64,000 bases of DNA from Streptomyces sp. JH34 (GTDB lineage Bacteria; Actinomycetota; Actinomycetes; Streptomycetales; Streptomycetaceae): positions 6,978,501-7,042,500 of the forward strand of contig NZ_JAJSOO010000001.1 in the NCBI RefSeq assembly GCF_029428875.1, read 5' to 3'. The notes under the pieces were generated by a model. It saw only the letters and a program-made list of their open reading frames with translations, did not search any database and was not told where the DNA came from. The position numbers and the translations under genes were made by a program. Shown piece after piece: positions 27,088 through 35,959 of this stretch; the first letter of the stretch is position 1, and every line of letters begins with the position of its first letter.

Positions 27088-27597
27088 ATGAACAGTGCGG
27101 ACATTTTCACCGATGCGTTCGAACGCATTCATGAAGCGGTGCACGCGGCAGTCGAAGGTCTCCCGGCCGAGGACCTCAACGCCAGGCTCGACGAGGACGC
27201 GAATTCCGTCGCCTGGCTCGTGTGGCACCTCACGCGGGTCCAGGACGACCACATCGCCGATGCGGCGGGCACCGAGCAGGTCTGGTCCTCCGAGGACTGG
27301 GCGTCCCGCTTCGAGCTCCCCCTGGCGAAGGACTCGACCGGCTACGGGCACAGCAGTGCGCAGGTGGGGTCCGTCGAGGTGCAGTCGGCCGAACTCCTTC
27401 TCGGCTACTTCGACGCCGTGCACGAGCAGACCCTCGCCTTCGTACGAGGACTGGACGGCCGGTCCCTCGACCGCGTCGTGGACGACGCGTGGTCGCCGCC
27501 GGTGACCCTCGGCGTGCGGCTGGTCAGTGTCGTCGCCGACGACCTGCAGCACGCCGGTCAGGCCGCTTTCGTCCGCGGCGCGCTGGAGCGCCGCTAG
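27088..27597 (+). CDS. DinB/DUF664-type (mycothiol transferase-like) protein
   Basis: A 169-residue four-helix-bundle protein of the DinB/DUF664 superfamily. Likely metal ligands are His47 in LVWHLTRVQDDH and His155 in DDLQHAGQAAF. Many actinobacterial members are thiol (mycothiol, bacillithiol) S-transferases, but the substrate here is unknown. The stop overlaps the convergent AraC gene stop by 4 bases. Confidence 0.8.
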   Translation: MNSADIFTDAFERIHEAVHAAVEGLPAEDLNARLDEDANSVAWLVWHLTRVQDDHIADAAGTEQVWSSEDWASRFELPLAKDSTGYGHSSAQVGSVEVQSAELLLGYFDAVHEQTLAFVRGLDGRSLDRVVDDAWSPPVTLGVRLVSVVADDLQHAGQAAFVRGALERR

Positions 27598-28406
27598 ACG
27601 GTCCGGGGCGACGCGACCGCGGTACGCGCGTAGTGGCCGGGGCTCGTGCCGACCACACGCTTGAAGTGCCGGGAGAAGTGGGACTGGTCGTAGAACCCGG
27701 CCGAGGCCGCGACCTCCGGCACGCGCATGCCGCCGAGCAGCAGGCGCCGGGCCAGATCGACGCGTCGCCCCGTCAGGTACTGGTGCGGCGCCATGCCGAA
27801 CTCGCGGCTGAAGGCCCGTACCAGGTGCGTGTGGTGGCTGTGCAGCTTCTCCGCCGCCTCGCGGAGCGTCAGTCCCTCCACGAAGTGCTCGTCGAGCAGG
27901 TCCCGGAGCGCGTAAGCGATCCGGCGGTCGTGTGCCTGGGGTGCGGCGGGCTCGTCGCGCAGATGCCGGGCGAGACGCTCGGACACGAGAGCGAGACGAC
28001 TCTGGGCCTCCAGTTCGTCTCCGGGACGTACGAGCGTCCGGTGGAGCTGGTCCACCCGGTGACGCAGCCGGGGATCCCGCAGGACGGGCCGGTCGACCGC
28101 GTGCCCCACGAGGTCCGCGCCGATCTGCCCGGTGTCCAGATACAGGACGCGTTTGCGGAAGCCCCCCGGAGTGGCCGCGACGCCGTTGTGGGGGACGTGC
28201 GGGGGCAGCAGTGTCACCACCGAACTGGGTGCCCCGTGCTCGTGGCGGTCCAGGTCGTAACGGACCATTCCCTCGTCGACGATGAGGAGCGTCCACGCGT
28301 CATGCGTGTGCATCGGGTACGCATGGTCGGCGAAGTGAGCGTGGAAGACCTCGTCGATCCCCTCGACGTCCGGACGCCAGGCGGTGATGTCCGGACGTGC
28401 GCTCAT
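27594..28406 (-). CDS. AraC-family transcriptional regulator
   Basis: A 270-residue regulator with an N-terminal cupin-like sensing domain (HTHDAWTLLIVDEG, LLPPHVPHNG) and a C-terminal double helix-turn-helix (~165-262; TLREAAEKLHSHHTHLVRAFSREFG and EVAASAGFYDQSHFSRHFKRVVG). The start is the ATG at 28406. It is divergent from the DUF2000 gene by 88 bases, and AraC regulators of this layout often control such a neighbour, so that gene is the likeliest target. Effector unknown. Confidence 0.9.
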   Translation of the reverse strand: MSARPDITAWRPDVEGIDEVFHAHFADHAYPMHTHDAWTLLIVDEGMVRYDLDRHEHGAPSSVVTLLPPHVPHNGVAATPGGFRKRVLYLDTGQIGADLVGHAVDRPVLRDPRLRHRVDQLHRTLVRPGDELEAQSRLALVSERLARHLRDEPAAPQAHDRRIAYALRDLLDEHFVEGLTLREAAEKLHSHHTHLVRAFSREFGMAPHQYLTGRRVDLARRLLLGGMRVPEVAASAGFYDQSHFSRHFKRVVGTSPGHYARTAVASPRTV

Positions 28407-28494
28407 GGACAGAGCGTACAAGAGCGTCACGGTGCTCCGGCACGTGCAAACTTCGTACAAGACGGCCGGCGGGCGGCTCGGCAGACTCCCTGAC

Positions 28495-28926
28495 ATGACC
28501 GACGACAACGCACCCGTACGCTTCGACACCAAGATCGCCGTGCTGCTCCGCGACGACCTCGAGACCTGGCAGCGCCTCAATGTCACCGCCTTCCTGGTGA
28601 GCGGTCTGGGGACGCAGGTGCCCGAGGTGATCGGTGAGCCGTACGCGGACGCGGACGACACCCGGTACCTGCCGATGTTCCGGCAGCCCGTGCTCGTGTT
28701 CACCGGCTCCAAGGAGCTCCTTTCGACCGCGCACGGCCGGGCGCTCGGCCGGGGCGCGACCCTGGCCGTCTTCACCTCCGACCTCTTCGCGACCGGACAC
28801 GACAAGGCCAACCGGGCCGCGGTCCGGGCGGTGCGCGGGGACGACATGGATCTCGTCGGCCTGGCCGTGTACGGGCCGCGGAACGGCGTGGACAAGATCC
28901 TCAAAGGCGCGTCGATGCACCCCTGA
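28495..28926 (+). CDS. DUF2000-family protein
   Basis: A 143-residue soluble protein resembling DUF2000 (peptidyl-tRNA-hydrolase-II-like fold; KIAVLLRDDLETWQRLNVTAFL). Function unknown. The ATG at 28495 is chosen over upstream in-frame starts that would overlap the divergent AraC gene. Likely a target of that regulator by position. Confidence 0.8.
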   Translation: MTDDNAPVRFDTKIAVLLRDDLETWQRLNVTAFLVSGLGTQVPEVIGEPYADADDTRYLPMFRQPVLVFTGSKELLSTAHGRALGRGATLAVFTSDLFATGHDKANRAAVRAVRGDDMDLVGLAVYGPRNGVDKILKGASMHP

Positions 28927-29004
28927 ACCCGCGGCCCGGCGTCACCGAACGCATACTCACGGGCACACCTGTGCGAGTGATGGTTCCCGGTGCCATACTC
29001 AAGA

Positions 29005-29028
29005 CAAGTCCGCTTGACAGGCTTGTCA
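29005..29028. promoter_or_regulatory. Overlapping dyads upstream of a 95-residue protein gene
   Basis: CAAG-TCCG-CTTG (29005-29016) overlaps TGACA-GGCT-TGTCA (29015-29028); the latter begins within TTGACA, a possible -35 box. The pair lies 23 bases before the ATG at 29051 and looks like a repressor or activator site of unknown owner. Confidence 0.4.
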
Positions 29029-29050
29029 CAGTCCCGAAAGGCGACGCGTC

Positions 29051-29338
29051 ATGAACTGGGCATCGTGGACCACCCTCGGTGTCTTCGCGGGAACCGGCGG
29101 AGTGCGCACCGAAGAGGTAGGTGTCGTGAGCGGTGATCTGACCGTGCACACGACTTGGACCGAAAGGCAGGCCGAGGTCGCCGTCCAGTACAGCGGCGCT
29201 TCGGACTGGTTCACCCTGGCCGGCAGTCCGGTGCCGTGCCGATCGGAGGAAGAGAGCAGATCCCTCCACCAGAGCGTCGTGGAGGCGGTACGCGCCGGCG
29301 GCGGAGCCACGGTTCCTGCTCCGCACTCGCTGGCCTGA
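29051..29338 (+). CDS. Small conserved hypothetical protein
   Basis: A 95-residue soluble protein without recognised domain; it has a beta-rich pattern (VVSGDLTVHTTWTERQAEVAVQYSGASDW). AAAGGCG lies 9 bases before the ATG. It is convergent with the fru operon and has dyads in its promoter region. Confidence 0.65.
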   Translation: MNWASWTTLGVFAGTGGVRTEEVGVVSGDLTVHTTWTERQAEVAVQYSGASDWFTLAGSPVPCRSEEESRSLHQSVVEAVRAGGGATVPAPHSLA

Positions 29339-29364
29339 TCCGTCCGGGCGGCGCGGCAGCCCGT

Positions 29365-29799
29365 TCACACCACCGCGAAACGCACCACATATCGACGCTG
29401 CCAGGGAGTTTCCACGGCCCTGGGGTGGTAGTTCCTGCGGACGAACGCGACAGCTTCCTCCGCAGGGACCCCGTCCAGCACGGCCAGGCACGCCAGTGCC
29501 GTACCCGTGCGGCCTCTGCCTCCTCCGCACGCGACCTCGACCCGCTCGTCCGGAGCCCGGCGCCACGCGTCACCCAGCACGGTGAGCGCCGCGGCCCGGT
29601 CGGCGGGCAGACGGAAGTCGGGCCAGCGCAGCCACACGGACTCCCACGTCACCGGGGGCGGCGGACCACCCAGCAGGTGGACGGTGAGCGTGGGCTCAGG
29701 GCCCGCGGGGAGCGGATGTCTCAGCCCGCGCCCGCGGACCAGCCGCCCCGAGGGCAGCCGCAGGACGCCCGCTCCCGTCGCATCCCAGGCCTCGGTCAC
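29365..29799 (-). CDS. Protein-tyrosine-phosphatase-like protein
   Basis: A 144-residue protein with a PTP/dual-specificity signature: nucleophile loop CGGGRGRTG (Cys91, Arg97) and a candidate general-acid Asp61 in the WPDFRLP loop. It is shorter than usual tyrosine phosphatases. The gene is the last of the fruR-fruK-fruA-ptsH operon, its start overlapping ptsH by 4 bases, so it may act on a phospho-form of the PTS or on sugar phosphates; this is inference from position. Confidence 0.78.
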   Translation of the reverse strand: MTEAWDATGAGVLRLPSGRLVRGRGLRHPLPAGPEPTLTVHLLGGPPPPVTWESVWLRWPDFRLPADRAAALTVLGDAWRRAPDERVEVACGGGRGRTGTALACLAVLDGVPAEEAVAFVRRNYHPRAVETPWQRRYVVRFAVV

Positions 29800-30074
29800 T
29801 TCAAGCCCTCCCCGTCGAGGTCCTGGGCCAGCAGGCCGGCCAGCTCCTCGACGGCGTCCGGCGCGCTCTCGCCGACGGCCGAAAGCACCAGCAGGTCGCC
29901 GTGCCGAGCGGCCAGCGCGAGCACCGACAGCATGCTCCGGGCATCGACCGGAGCACTGCCCTCCCGTCCGACGGTGACGGCGACCGGCTGACGCATGGCG
30001 GCCTGGACGAAGAGCGAGGCGGGACGGGCGTGCAGGCCGCTGCGGGAGCCGACGGTGACAGTGCGCTGGTACAC
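29796..30074 (-). CDS. ptsH: HPr phosphocarrier protein
   Basis: A 92-residue HPr of the phosphotransferase system. The phosphorylation site is His15 in SGLHARPASLFV, and the regulatory-serine region (Ser47 in ARSMLSVLAL) is present. It passes phosphate from enzyme I to the EIIA domain of the FruA permease encoded 52 bases upstream. Enzyme I (ptsI) is not in the window. Confidence 0.93.
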   Translation of the reverse strand: MYQRTVTVGSRSGLHARPASLFVQAAMRQPVAVTVGREGSAPVDARSMLSVLALAARHGDLLVLSAVGESAPDAVEELAGLLAQDLDGEGLK

Positions 30075-30126
30075 GGGTTCACTCCTGAGTCACAGGGGGT
30101 TCTTCGGTACGGGAAGGGGGCCGTGG

Positions 30127-32100
30127 TCAGGCGGCCACGGCGACGGTGGGACCGTCGTCGGCGCGGGCCTCGGCGTCCGGGGCGCGCCGCATGCCCTTGA
30201 GTACGACGACCAGAGCGGTGGACACGGCGGTGCCGACGGCGATCGCCAGCAGGTAGAGGAACGGCTCGCCGATGAGCGGGACGACGAACACACCGCCGTG
30301 CGGGGCGCGGAGCGTACAGCCGAACGCCATGGACAGCGCGCCGGTGACCGCCCCGCCGGCCATCACGGAGGGGATCACACGCAGGGGATCCGCCGCGGCG
30401 AAGGGAATCGCGCCCTCGGTGATGAACGAGGCACCCAGCACCCACGCCGCGCGCCCGTTCTCCTGCTCGGTCCGGGTGAACAGGCCGCGGCGCAGCGTCG
30501 TGGCGAGGGCCATCGCCAGCGGCGGCACCATGCCGGCGGCCATCACGGCGGCCATGACCTTGAGGCTGCCGGGTGTCGGATCGGCCAGACCGCCGACCGC
30601 GAAGGCGTACGCCACCTTGTTCAGCGGCCCGCCCATGTCGAAGCACATCATCAGGCCGAGGACGACGCCCAGGATGACGGCGTTGGAACCCGACAGACCG
30701 TTCAGCCAGTCGGTGAGGGCGTTCTGCAGCGAGGCGATCGGCTTGCCGACCACGATGAACATCAGGAAGCCGACGGCGATCGACGCGAGCAGGGGAATCA
30801 CCAGCACCGGCATGATGCCGCGCAGCGTGGGGTGCACCTTCACCCGCTGGATCGCCATCACCGCCGCACCGGCCAGCAGACCCGCGACGAGACCTCCGAG
30901 GAAGCCCGCGTCGATGGTGAGCGCGATGGCGCCGCCGACGAACCCGGGAACGAGCGCGGGACGGTCCGCCATCCCGTAGGCGATGTACCCCGCCAGTACC
31001 GGGACCAGGAAGCCGAAGGCCGCGGTTCCGATCTGGTTGAGCAGTGCCGCCCAGCTGGCGGACTCCCCCCAGGCGAAGTGGTCGGCGACCGATTTCGCAC
31101 CGGCGATCTCGTAGCCCCCGATGGCGAAGGAGAGGGCGATGAGCAGTCCTCCGGCCGCGACGAACGGAACCATGTAACTGACGCCGGACATCAGGTAGGT
31201 CCGCAGACGGACACCGAAGTGTCCGGAGGCCCCCGCCGTGCCGCCCGTGCCTTCGGACTGCCCGGCGCCGTCCTCGGCGATCCCGCTGATCTCGCCCCGC
31301 TCGGCCTTGGCCCTGGCCTCGGCGATGAGCTCGGCCGGCCGGTTGATACCGGCTTTCACCCCGGTGTCGACGAGCGGCTTGCCGCCGAAGCGCCCCTTCT
31401 CCCGCACATCGACGTCGTGCGCCCAGATGACTGCGTCCGCGGCGGCGATCACCGCCGGGTCCAGACGTTCGAACCCGGCCGATCCCTGCGTCTCGACGTC
31501 CAGCACGACACCCTGGGCGCGCGCGGCCGCCTCCAGCGACTCGGCGGCCATGTACGTGTGCGCGATACCGGTCGGGCAGGACGTCACGGCGACGATGCGG
31601 AACGGTTCCGCAGCCTTCTCCTTCGTGCCCTCCTCGGGCTCCGGAGCCGGCGCGGGCGCCTCCTCGCCGCGGATCAGCGCCGCCGCCGCGGCGGCGTTCT
31701 CCTCCGCCCGCAGGGCGTCGGTGAAGCCGGGGTCCATGAGCCGCCGTGCCAGGCTCGACAGGATGGTGAGGTGGTCGTCGTCCGCGCCCGCGGGCGCGGC
31801 TATCAGGAAGACGAGATCCGCCGGACCGTCCGGGGCACCGAAGTCGATGCCCCTCGGGCTGCGGCCGAATGCCAGCGTCGGCGTGGCGACATGCTCGCTC
31901 CGGCAGTGCGGGATGCCGATGCCGCCGTCCAGGCCGGTCGGCATCTGGGCCTCGCGGGCCGCCACGTCGGCGAGGAAGCCGTCGAGGTCGGTGACACGGC
32001 CGGCCGTGACCATCCGTCCGGCCAGGGAACGGGCGGCCTCGGTCTTCGTCCCGGCGGACAGGTCGAGATCGACCAGTTCCGCGGTGATCAGCTCACTCAT
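30127..32100 (-). CDS. fruA: PTS fructose permease, EIIA-EIIB-EIIC fusion
   Basis: A 657-residue fructose transporter that phosphorylates fructose to fructose-1-phosphate on entry. EIIA (~1-145) has the phosphohistidine His65 in GIGIPHCRSEH. EIIB (~167-265) has Cys175 in VTSCPTGIAHTYMAAE. The membrane EIIC domain (~300-640) has about eight to ten segments. An Ala/Pro/Glu linker joins EIIA and EIIB. The start at 32100 has AAGGAGC before it. It lies between fruK and ptsH in the fru operon, likely controlled by the DeoR-family regulator upstream. Confidence 0.95.
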   Translation of the reverse strand: MSELITAELVDLDLSAGTKTEAARSLAGRMVTAGRVTDLDGFLADVAAREAQMPTGLDGGIGIPHCRSEHVATPTLAFGRSPRGIDFGAPDGPADLVFLIAAPAGADDDHLTILSSLARRLMDPGFTDALRAEENAAAAAALIRGEEAPAPAPEPEEGTKEKAAEPFRIVAVTSCPTGIAHTYMAAESLEAAARAQGVVLDVETQGSAGFERLDPAVIAAADAVIWAHDVDVREKGRFGGKPLVDTGVKAGINRPAELIAEARAKAERGEISGIAEDGAGQSEGTGGTAGASGHFGVRLRTYLMSGVSYMVPFVAAGGLLIALSFAIGGYEIAGAKSVADHFAWGESASWAALLNQIGTAAFGFLVPVLAGYIAYGMADRPALVPGFVGGAIALTIDAGFLGGLVAGLLAGAAVMAIQRVKVHPTLRGIMPVLVIPLLASIAVGFLMFIVVGKPIASLQNALTDWLNGLSGSNAVILGVVLGLMMCFDMGGPLNKVAYAFAVGGLADPTPGSLKVMAAVMAAGMVPPLAMALATTLRRGLFTRTEQENGRAAWVLGASFITEGAIPFAAADPLRVIPSVMAGGAVTGALSMAFGCTLRAPHGGVFVVPLIGEPFLYLLAIAVGTAVSTALVVVLKGMRRAPDAEARADDGPTVAVAA

Positions 32101-32182
32101 CGCGGGGCTCCTTGCTCGTGGACCGTCCAGCGGACGGTGCGGGGTGACGGGGGAGTCGTACGACCGTGCAGGGATACCGCGG

Positions 32183-33130
32183 TCATGGGACCTGCACCGG
32201 GAGGGCGAGGTCCACGGGGATGTCCGCGGTGGTGACCACAGCGGAGAAGTCGAGGTCGGCGGGCGTCGGCATGGCGCTTCCGGGCAGTTGCACGGCGGCG
32301 GCGCCGTGCGCCACCGCAGCGGCCAGGGCCCTCGGGCCCGTTCCGCCGGCGGACAGGAATCCCGCGAGCGAGGCGTCACCCGCGCCGACGTCGCTCCGGA
32401 CGGTGTCCACCCGGGCACGGGCGAAGTGGGCTCCGGAAGGTTCCACCAGCAGCTGTCCGACGGCACCCAGGCTGGCGAGAACGGAACGTGCCCCGAGCCC
32501 GCACAGCTCCTGCGCCGCCTTCAGCGCGTCACCGACCGTCGCGAGCGGACGGCCGACCGCCTCGGCGAGCTCCTGGGTGTTCGGCTTGATCACGTCGGGC
32601 CGCTCACGCAGCGCGGCGACGAGTGCGGCGCCGGACGTGTCCAGGGCGATCCGGACACCGGCGCCGTGGCTGTGGGCCACCAACTCGGCGTACCACTGCG
32701 GCGACAGCCCACGCGGCAGGCTCCCGCAGCAGGCGATCCAGTCCGCCCCGGCCGAACGCGCCCGCACCGTGTCCAGCAGGCGCCGGGCCTCGGCGGGGGT
32801 GATCTCCGGTCCCGTCGCGTTGACCTTGGTGAGGGCGCCGTCGGGTTCGACGAGCGTGACGTTGACGCGGGTGCTCCCGACGATCGGCACGCCGGCGGCC
32901 TCGATGCCGTGTTCACCGAGCAACCGGGTCAGCAGAGCCCCCTCGGGCCCGCCCAACGGCGCGACGGCGACGGTGCGGTGCCCGGCCGCGGCGACGGCCC
33001 GGGAGACGTTGACGCCCTTGCCGCCGGGGTCGACACGGTCCGCGGTGGCCCGCAGGACGGCGCCACGGGTGAGCCCCGGAAGTTCGTACGTGCGGTCCAG
33101 GCTCGGATTGGGGGTGACGGTCAGGATCAT
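32183..33130 (-). CDS. fruK: 1-phosphofructokinase
   Basis: A 315-residue PfkB-family sugar kinase that phosphorylates fructose-1-phosphate to fructose-1,6-bisphosphate. It begins MILTVTPNPSLDRTY, has VDPGGKGVNVSRA in the substrate site, and carries the catalytic motif SDVGAGDASLAGFL near the C terminus. The final signature has Ser where many members have Asp or Phe after GAGD. Its ATG overlaps the fruR stop (ATGA). Confidence 0.94.
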   Translation of the reverse strand: MILTVTPNPSLDRTYELPGLTRGAVLRATADRVDPGGKGVNVSRAVAAAGHRTVAVAPLGGPEGALLTRLLGEHGIEAAGVPIVGSTRVNVTLVEPDGALTKVNATGPEITPAEARRLLDTVRARSAGADWIACCGSLPRGLSPQWYAELVAHSHGAGVRIALDTSGAALVAALRERPDVIKPNTQELAEAVGRPLATVGDALKAAQELCGLGARSVLASLGAVGQLLVEPSGAHFARARVDTVRSDVGAGDASLAGFLSAGGTGPRALAAAVAHGAAAVQLPGSAMPTPADLDFSAVVTTADIPVDLALPVQVP

Positions 33131-33888
33131 GCGCGTACCACTTCCGTGCCCCGGCTCTCGACGGCCCGGGCGTCCTCGGGGCTCAGCCCCGTATCGGTGA
33201 TCAGCAGGTCCACGTCGGAGAGGTCGCCGAAGCGCGCGAAGTGCTCCTGACCGGCCTTGCCCGAGTCGGCGAGGAGCACCACCCTGCGGGCCGCCGCGAT
33301 CACGGAACGCTTCACGGCGGCCTCGGCCAGGTCCGGGGTGGTCAGGCCGCCCCCGGGGGAGAAACCGTTCGTGGCGAGGAAGACGACGTCGGCGTTGATC
33401 TCGGCGTACGCGCTCAGCGCCCAGGCGTCCACAGCCGCGCGGGTGCGGTGCCGGACCCTGCCGCCGACGAGGTGCAACGCGATTCCCGGGTGGTCGGAGA
33501 GGCGCGCCGCCACCGGCAGGGCATGGGTGACCACGGTGAGCCGCGAGTCGACCGGCATCGAGGCCGCCAGCCTGACGGTCGTCGTGCCGGCATCGATGAT
33601 GATGTTGCCCTCGGCGGGGAGTTCGGCCAGGGCCGCGGCGGCGATACGGTCCTTCTCCCCGGCCGCCACGGTGTCACGCTCGGCGAGATCGGGTTCGAAT
33701 CCGAGCCGTCCGGCCGGGATCGCACCGCCGTGCACCCTGCGGAGGAGTCCCGCCCTGTCGAGGGCCTTGAGATCGCGCCGAACCGTTTCCGCCGTCACCT
33801 GGAAGTGCGCGGCCAGGGACGGTACGTCGACGCGCCCGCTCTCGCCGGCGATGCGGAGGATCTCCTGCTGCCGCTCCGGTGCGTACAT
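33127..33888 (-). CDS. fruR: DeoR-family fructose operon repressor
   Basis: A 253-residue regulator with an N-terminal DeoR helix-turn-helix (~1-57; QQEILRIAGESGRVDVPSLAAHFQVTAETVRRDLKAL) and a C-terminal sugar-phosphate-sensing DeoRC domain (VVTHALPVAARL, LGGGRVR-like VGGRVRHRT). It probably represses the operon until fructose-1-phosphate builds up. It is the first gene of the operon; a dyad and a repeated heptamer lie in its leader. Confidence 0.9.
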   Translation of the reverse strand: MYAPERQQEILRIAGESGRVDVPSLAAHFQVTAETVRRDLKALDRAGLLRRVHGGAIPAGRLGFEPDLAERDTVAAGEKDRIAAAALAELPAEGNIIIDAGTTTVRLAASMPVDSRLTVVTHALPVAARLSDHPGIALHLVGGRVRHRTRAAVDAWALSAYAEINADVVFLATNGFSPGGGLTTPDLAEAAVKRSVIAAARRVVLLADSGKAGQEHFARFGDLSDVDLLITDTGLSPEDARAVESRGTEVVRA

Positions 33889-33907
33889 GTGGTTACGTAT
33901 CCGTTTC

Positions 33908-33975
33908 GTGCCCGAGTCTGTGGTTTCACGGGCACACTACGGCCGGACGTCAGGAAAGTAAACACATTCGGACGT
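33908..33975. promoter_or_regulatory. Probable fru operon control region
   Basis: Upstream of fruR are an inverted repeat GTGCCCG-N14-CGGGCAC (33908-33935) and two copies of CGGACGT 25 bases apart (33944-33950 and 33969-33975), the second next to GTAAACACATT. One or both are likely binding sites for the encoded DeoR-type repressor. Confidence 0.5.
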
Positions 33976-34026
33976 GAGGTGGGCGTGAACGGACTCCGGT
34001 TGCGGTGGAGCCCGTTCCGGACGCGC

Positions 34027-34281
34027 TCAACCTGTGCCGTGCGTGGCCGTCCGCGGGCTCAGCGGCCGGGCCAGCAGCGGTACGCCCAGGACCTGATGGC
34101 CGCCGCTCGCCTGCATCCGCACTTCCCCGCGCTCACTGATCTCGGCACGCACGATTCCGGTTTCGTCCGCGTAGACCGGGTAACCACCGGCGCCGGAGCG
34201 TGCCGTGAGATGGACGACGACCACGTCGTCCTCGGCGCCGCCCGCCTGGAAGATGAGTTCGTAGCTCTCCGGGTAATCCAT
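34027..34281 (-). CDS. Small conserved protein, DUF6296-like
   Basis: An 84-residue soluble protein (MDYPESYELIFQAGGAEDDVVVV, YPVYADETGIVRAEISERGEV). It resembles a Streptomyces-specific family I recall as DUF6296; function unknown. The start at 34281 is used because the upstream part of the open frame has poor coding character and no ribosome site. Confidence 0.65.
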   Translation of the reverse strand: MDYPESYELIFQAGGAEDDVVVVHLTARSGAGGYPVYADETGIVRAEISERGEVRMQASGGHQVLGVPLLARPLSPRTATHGTG

Positions 34282-34555
34282 GATCGACCTCCGACCGGGC
34301 ACGGAACACGCTCGCCCGTCCTCCCCATTGTTTCCCAACAGGGCGCGCGGCGCTTCGGGAGAACGGGCAGGTGACCGTATGTGTCTGGGGATGCGGAATG
34401 GGTGAGGCGGGGCGACCATCATGTGCAAGGGACCGGACGCGTGCTGACCACCTCGCACGGCCGGGCCGTGACGCCAGGCGGCACCCGCCGGCGCGATCGG
34501 ACTTCGTCGGCGCGGGGCCCACGGGCTCCCGGCCGCCCTGTGGAGAGGAACTGCC

Positions 34556-34798
34556 GTGCTGATGGCCAATCCCGCAACGCTGCGAAATCTCGTCAAGCGC
34601 TACGAGACACTGCGAAGCATCCACGCACGGCTGGGCACTCCCGAGAGCAGGCGTCAACTCGACGACGTCTCCTACACCCTCTGCGTGACCACCGGGACGA
34701 GGGCCGTGCCCGACGCCTTGGCCGCCGCGGCGGCGCGGTTGCACGCCGTCCCCTCCGCGGCTTCGCCCGGGCCGTCAGAGGTGCGGCTGACCGCCTGA
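34556..34798 (+). CDS. DUF5133-family small protein
   Basis: An 80-residue helical protein that starts at GTG 34556 (MLMANPATLRNLVKRYETLRS), with VSYTLCVTTGT in the middle, characteristic of DUF5133, a family common in Streptomyces and of unknown role. GGAGAGGA precedes the start. A strong hairpin follows. Confidence 0.78.
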   Translation: MLMANPATLRNLVKRYETLRSIHARLGTPESRRQLDDVSYTLCVTTGTRAVPDALAAAAARLHAVPSAASPGPSEVRLTA

Positions 34799-34815
34799 CG
34801 CCGCGAGGTTCCCCA

Positions 34816-34851
34816 CGGACGGCGCCGGTTCTGTCGAACCGGCGCCGTCCG
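34816..34851 (+). terminator. Terminator, 15-bp perfect stem
   Basis: Arms 34816-34830 and 34837-34851 with loop CTGTCG, 17 bases after the DUF5133 stop, followed by tandem TCCG units. Confidence 0.75.
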
Positions 34852-34982
34852 TCCGTCCGTCCGGAACGCTTCCAGGCCGCGGAGCCGCGCGACACGCCGA
34901 ATGGGCGGAGGATGCCGTCGAACGGGTGACACCCGCCGGTCGGACAACATGACTGTTCGCGGAGGCGGCTAGGCATCCCACC

Positions 34983-35825
34983 ATGAGATTTGAGCCCCGT
35001 CGAAACAAGACCGCTTCCCCGCGCACCCGCCGGCTCCGTGTCGCCGGCGGCGCCCTGTGCGCCGTTGCCCTTGCCGCCGCCCTTGTGACCGGTTGTGGCC
35101 AGAACAGCGGTGACGACACCGCCGCGGAGACCTCCGAGGCCGCGAAGGTCCTTCCGAACCAGACGACCAGCCCTTCCGGGAGCCCCTCCGGCACGGCGAG
35201 CCTGACCCAGGACCAGACCGAGCGCAAGGACCTGCTGTCGACCGTCAAGGTCACCTTCGACACGGCCGCCACGACGGCGGTCGGTGAGGTGTCCGGAGGC
35301 AAGCTGACGGACCTGGACCTCGAGGGCCTCGACGACGAGGACGACGCGTCCGGCAGCCCGAGCCCCTCCGGCACCTCCAGCAGCCCCAGCCCCGAGGGCA
35401 GCGCGAGCCCCAGCGGTACCGGCAGCGCGAGCCCGAGCGGTAGCGGCAGCCCCAGCCCGAGCGGCAGCTCCAGCAGTCCGAAGTGGATCGCGGAGGTCGC
35501 CGAGGAGGACGGCACCGCTCACAAGGTGACCATCGACGCGGTGTCCGGGGACGTCATCGACTCCGCGCCGGACGCGGACCAGAGCGACGCCGACAAGAAG
35601 GCGCTGGCGGACCAGCTCTCCCAGGCGACGCAGACGCCCCAGCAGGCGGCCAAGGTCGCCACGGACAAGCAGCCGGGCTGGGTCACCTCGGTCGGTCTCG
35701 ACGAGAACGACAGCAAGGTCCTGGTCTGGCAGGTCGACGTGGTCTCCAAGGACTGGAACAAGACCACATTCGACGTGGACGCAGCCAAGGGCACGATCAC
35801 GGACCAGCAGGTCGACGACGACTGA
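34983..35825 (+). CDS. PepSY-domain lipoprotein
   Basis: A 280-residue lipoprotein. The signal sequence ends at lipobox LVTGC (Cys38). Two PepSY-like units (TVKVTFDTAATTAVGEVSGGKLTDLDLEG and TKQPGWVTSVGLDENDSKVLVWQVDVVSKD region) are separated by a Ser/Pro/Gly-rich stretch (~120-165) made of repeated SPSG/SGS units. PepSY domains are often inhibitors of secreted peptidases or envelope sensors. Single gene with a terminator after it. Confidence 0.85.
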   Translation: MRFEPRRNKTASPRTRRLRVAGGALCAVALAAALVTGCGQNSGDDTAAETSEAAKVLPNQTTSPSGSPSGTASLTQDQTERKDLLSTVKVTFDTAATTAVGEVSGGKLTDLDLEGLDDEDDASGSPSPSGTSSSPSPEGSASPSGTGSASPSGSGSPSPSGSSSSPKWIAEVAEEDGTAHKVTIDAVSGDVIDSAPDADQSDADKKALADQLSQATQTPQQAAKVATDKQPGWVTSVGLDENDSKVLVWQVDVVSKDWNKTTFDVDAAKGTITDQQVDDD

Positions 35826-35846
35826 CTCACGGCGCGGACAGGATCC

Positions 35847-35879
35847 CCGGTGGCGCACCGCATCGCGGTGCGCCACCGG
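35847..35879 (+). terminator. Terminator, 15-bp stem
   Basis: Arms 35847-35861 and 35865-35879 with a 3-base loop, 22 bases after the lipoprotein stop; it may also serve the convergent GNAT gene. Confidence 0.75.
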
Positions 35880-35959
35880 TGTGTTCGCGGCACGGAGGTG
35901 GGGGCGCCGGGCTCCCGGGCCCGCATCCGTCAGCCGCGGCAGGACCCACGGGCTCGCGC

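Noticed and set aside
29995..32235. 746-residue plus-strand frame opposite fruA
   Set aside because: Shadow of the fructose permease gene.
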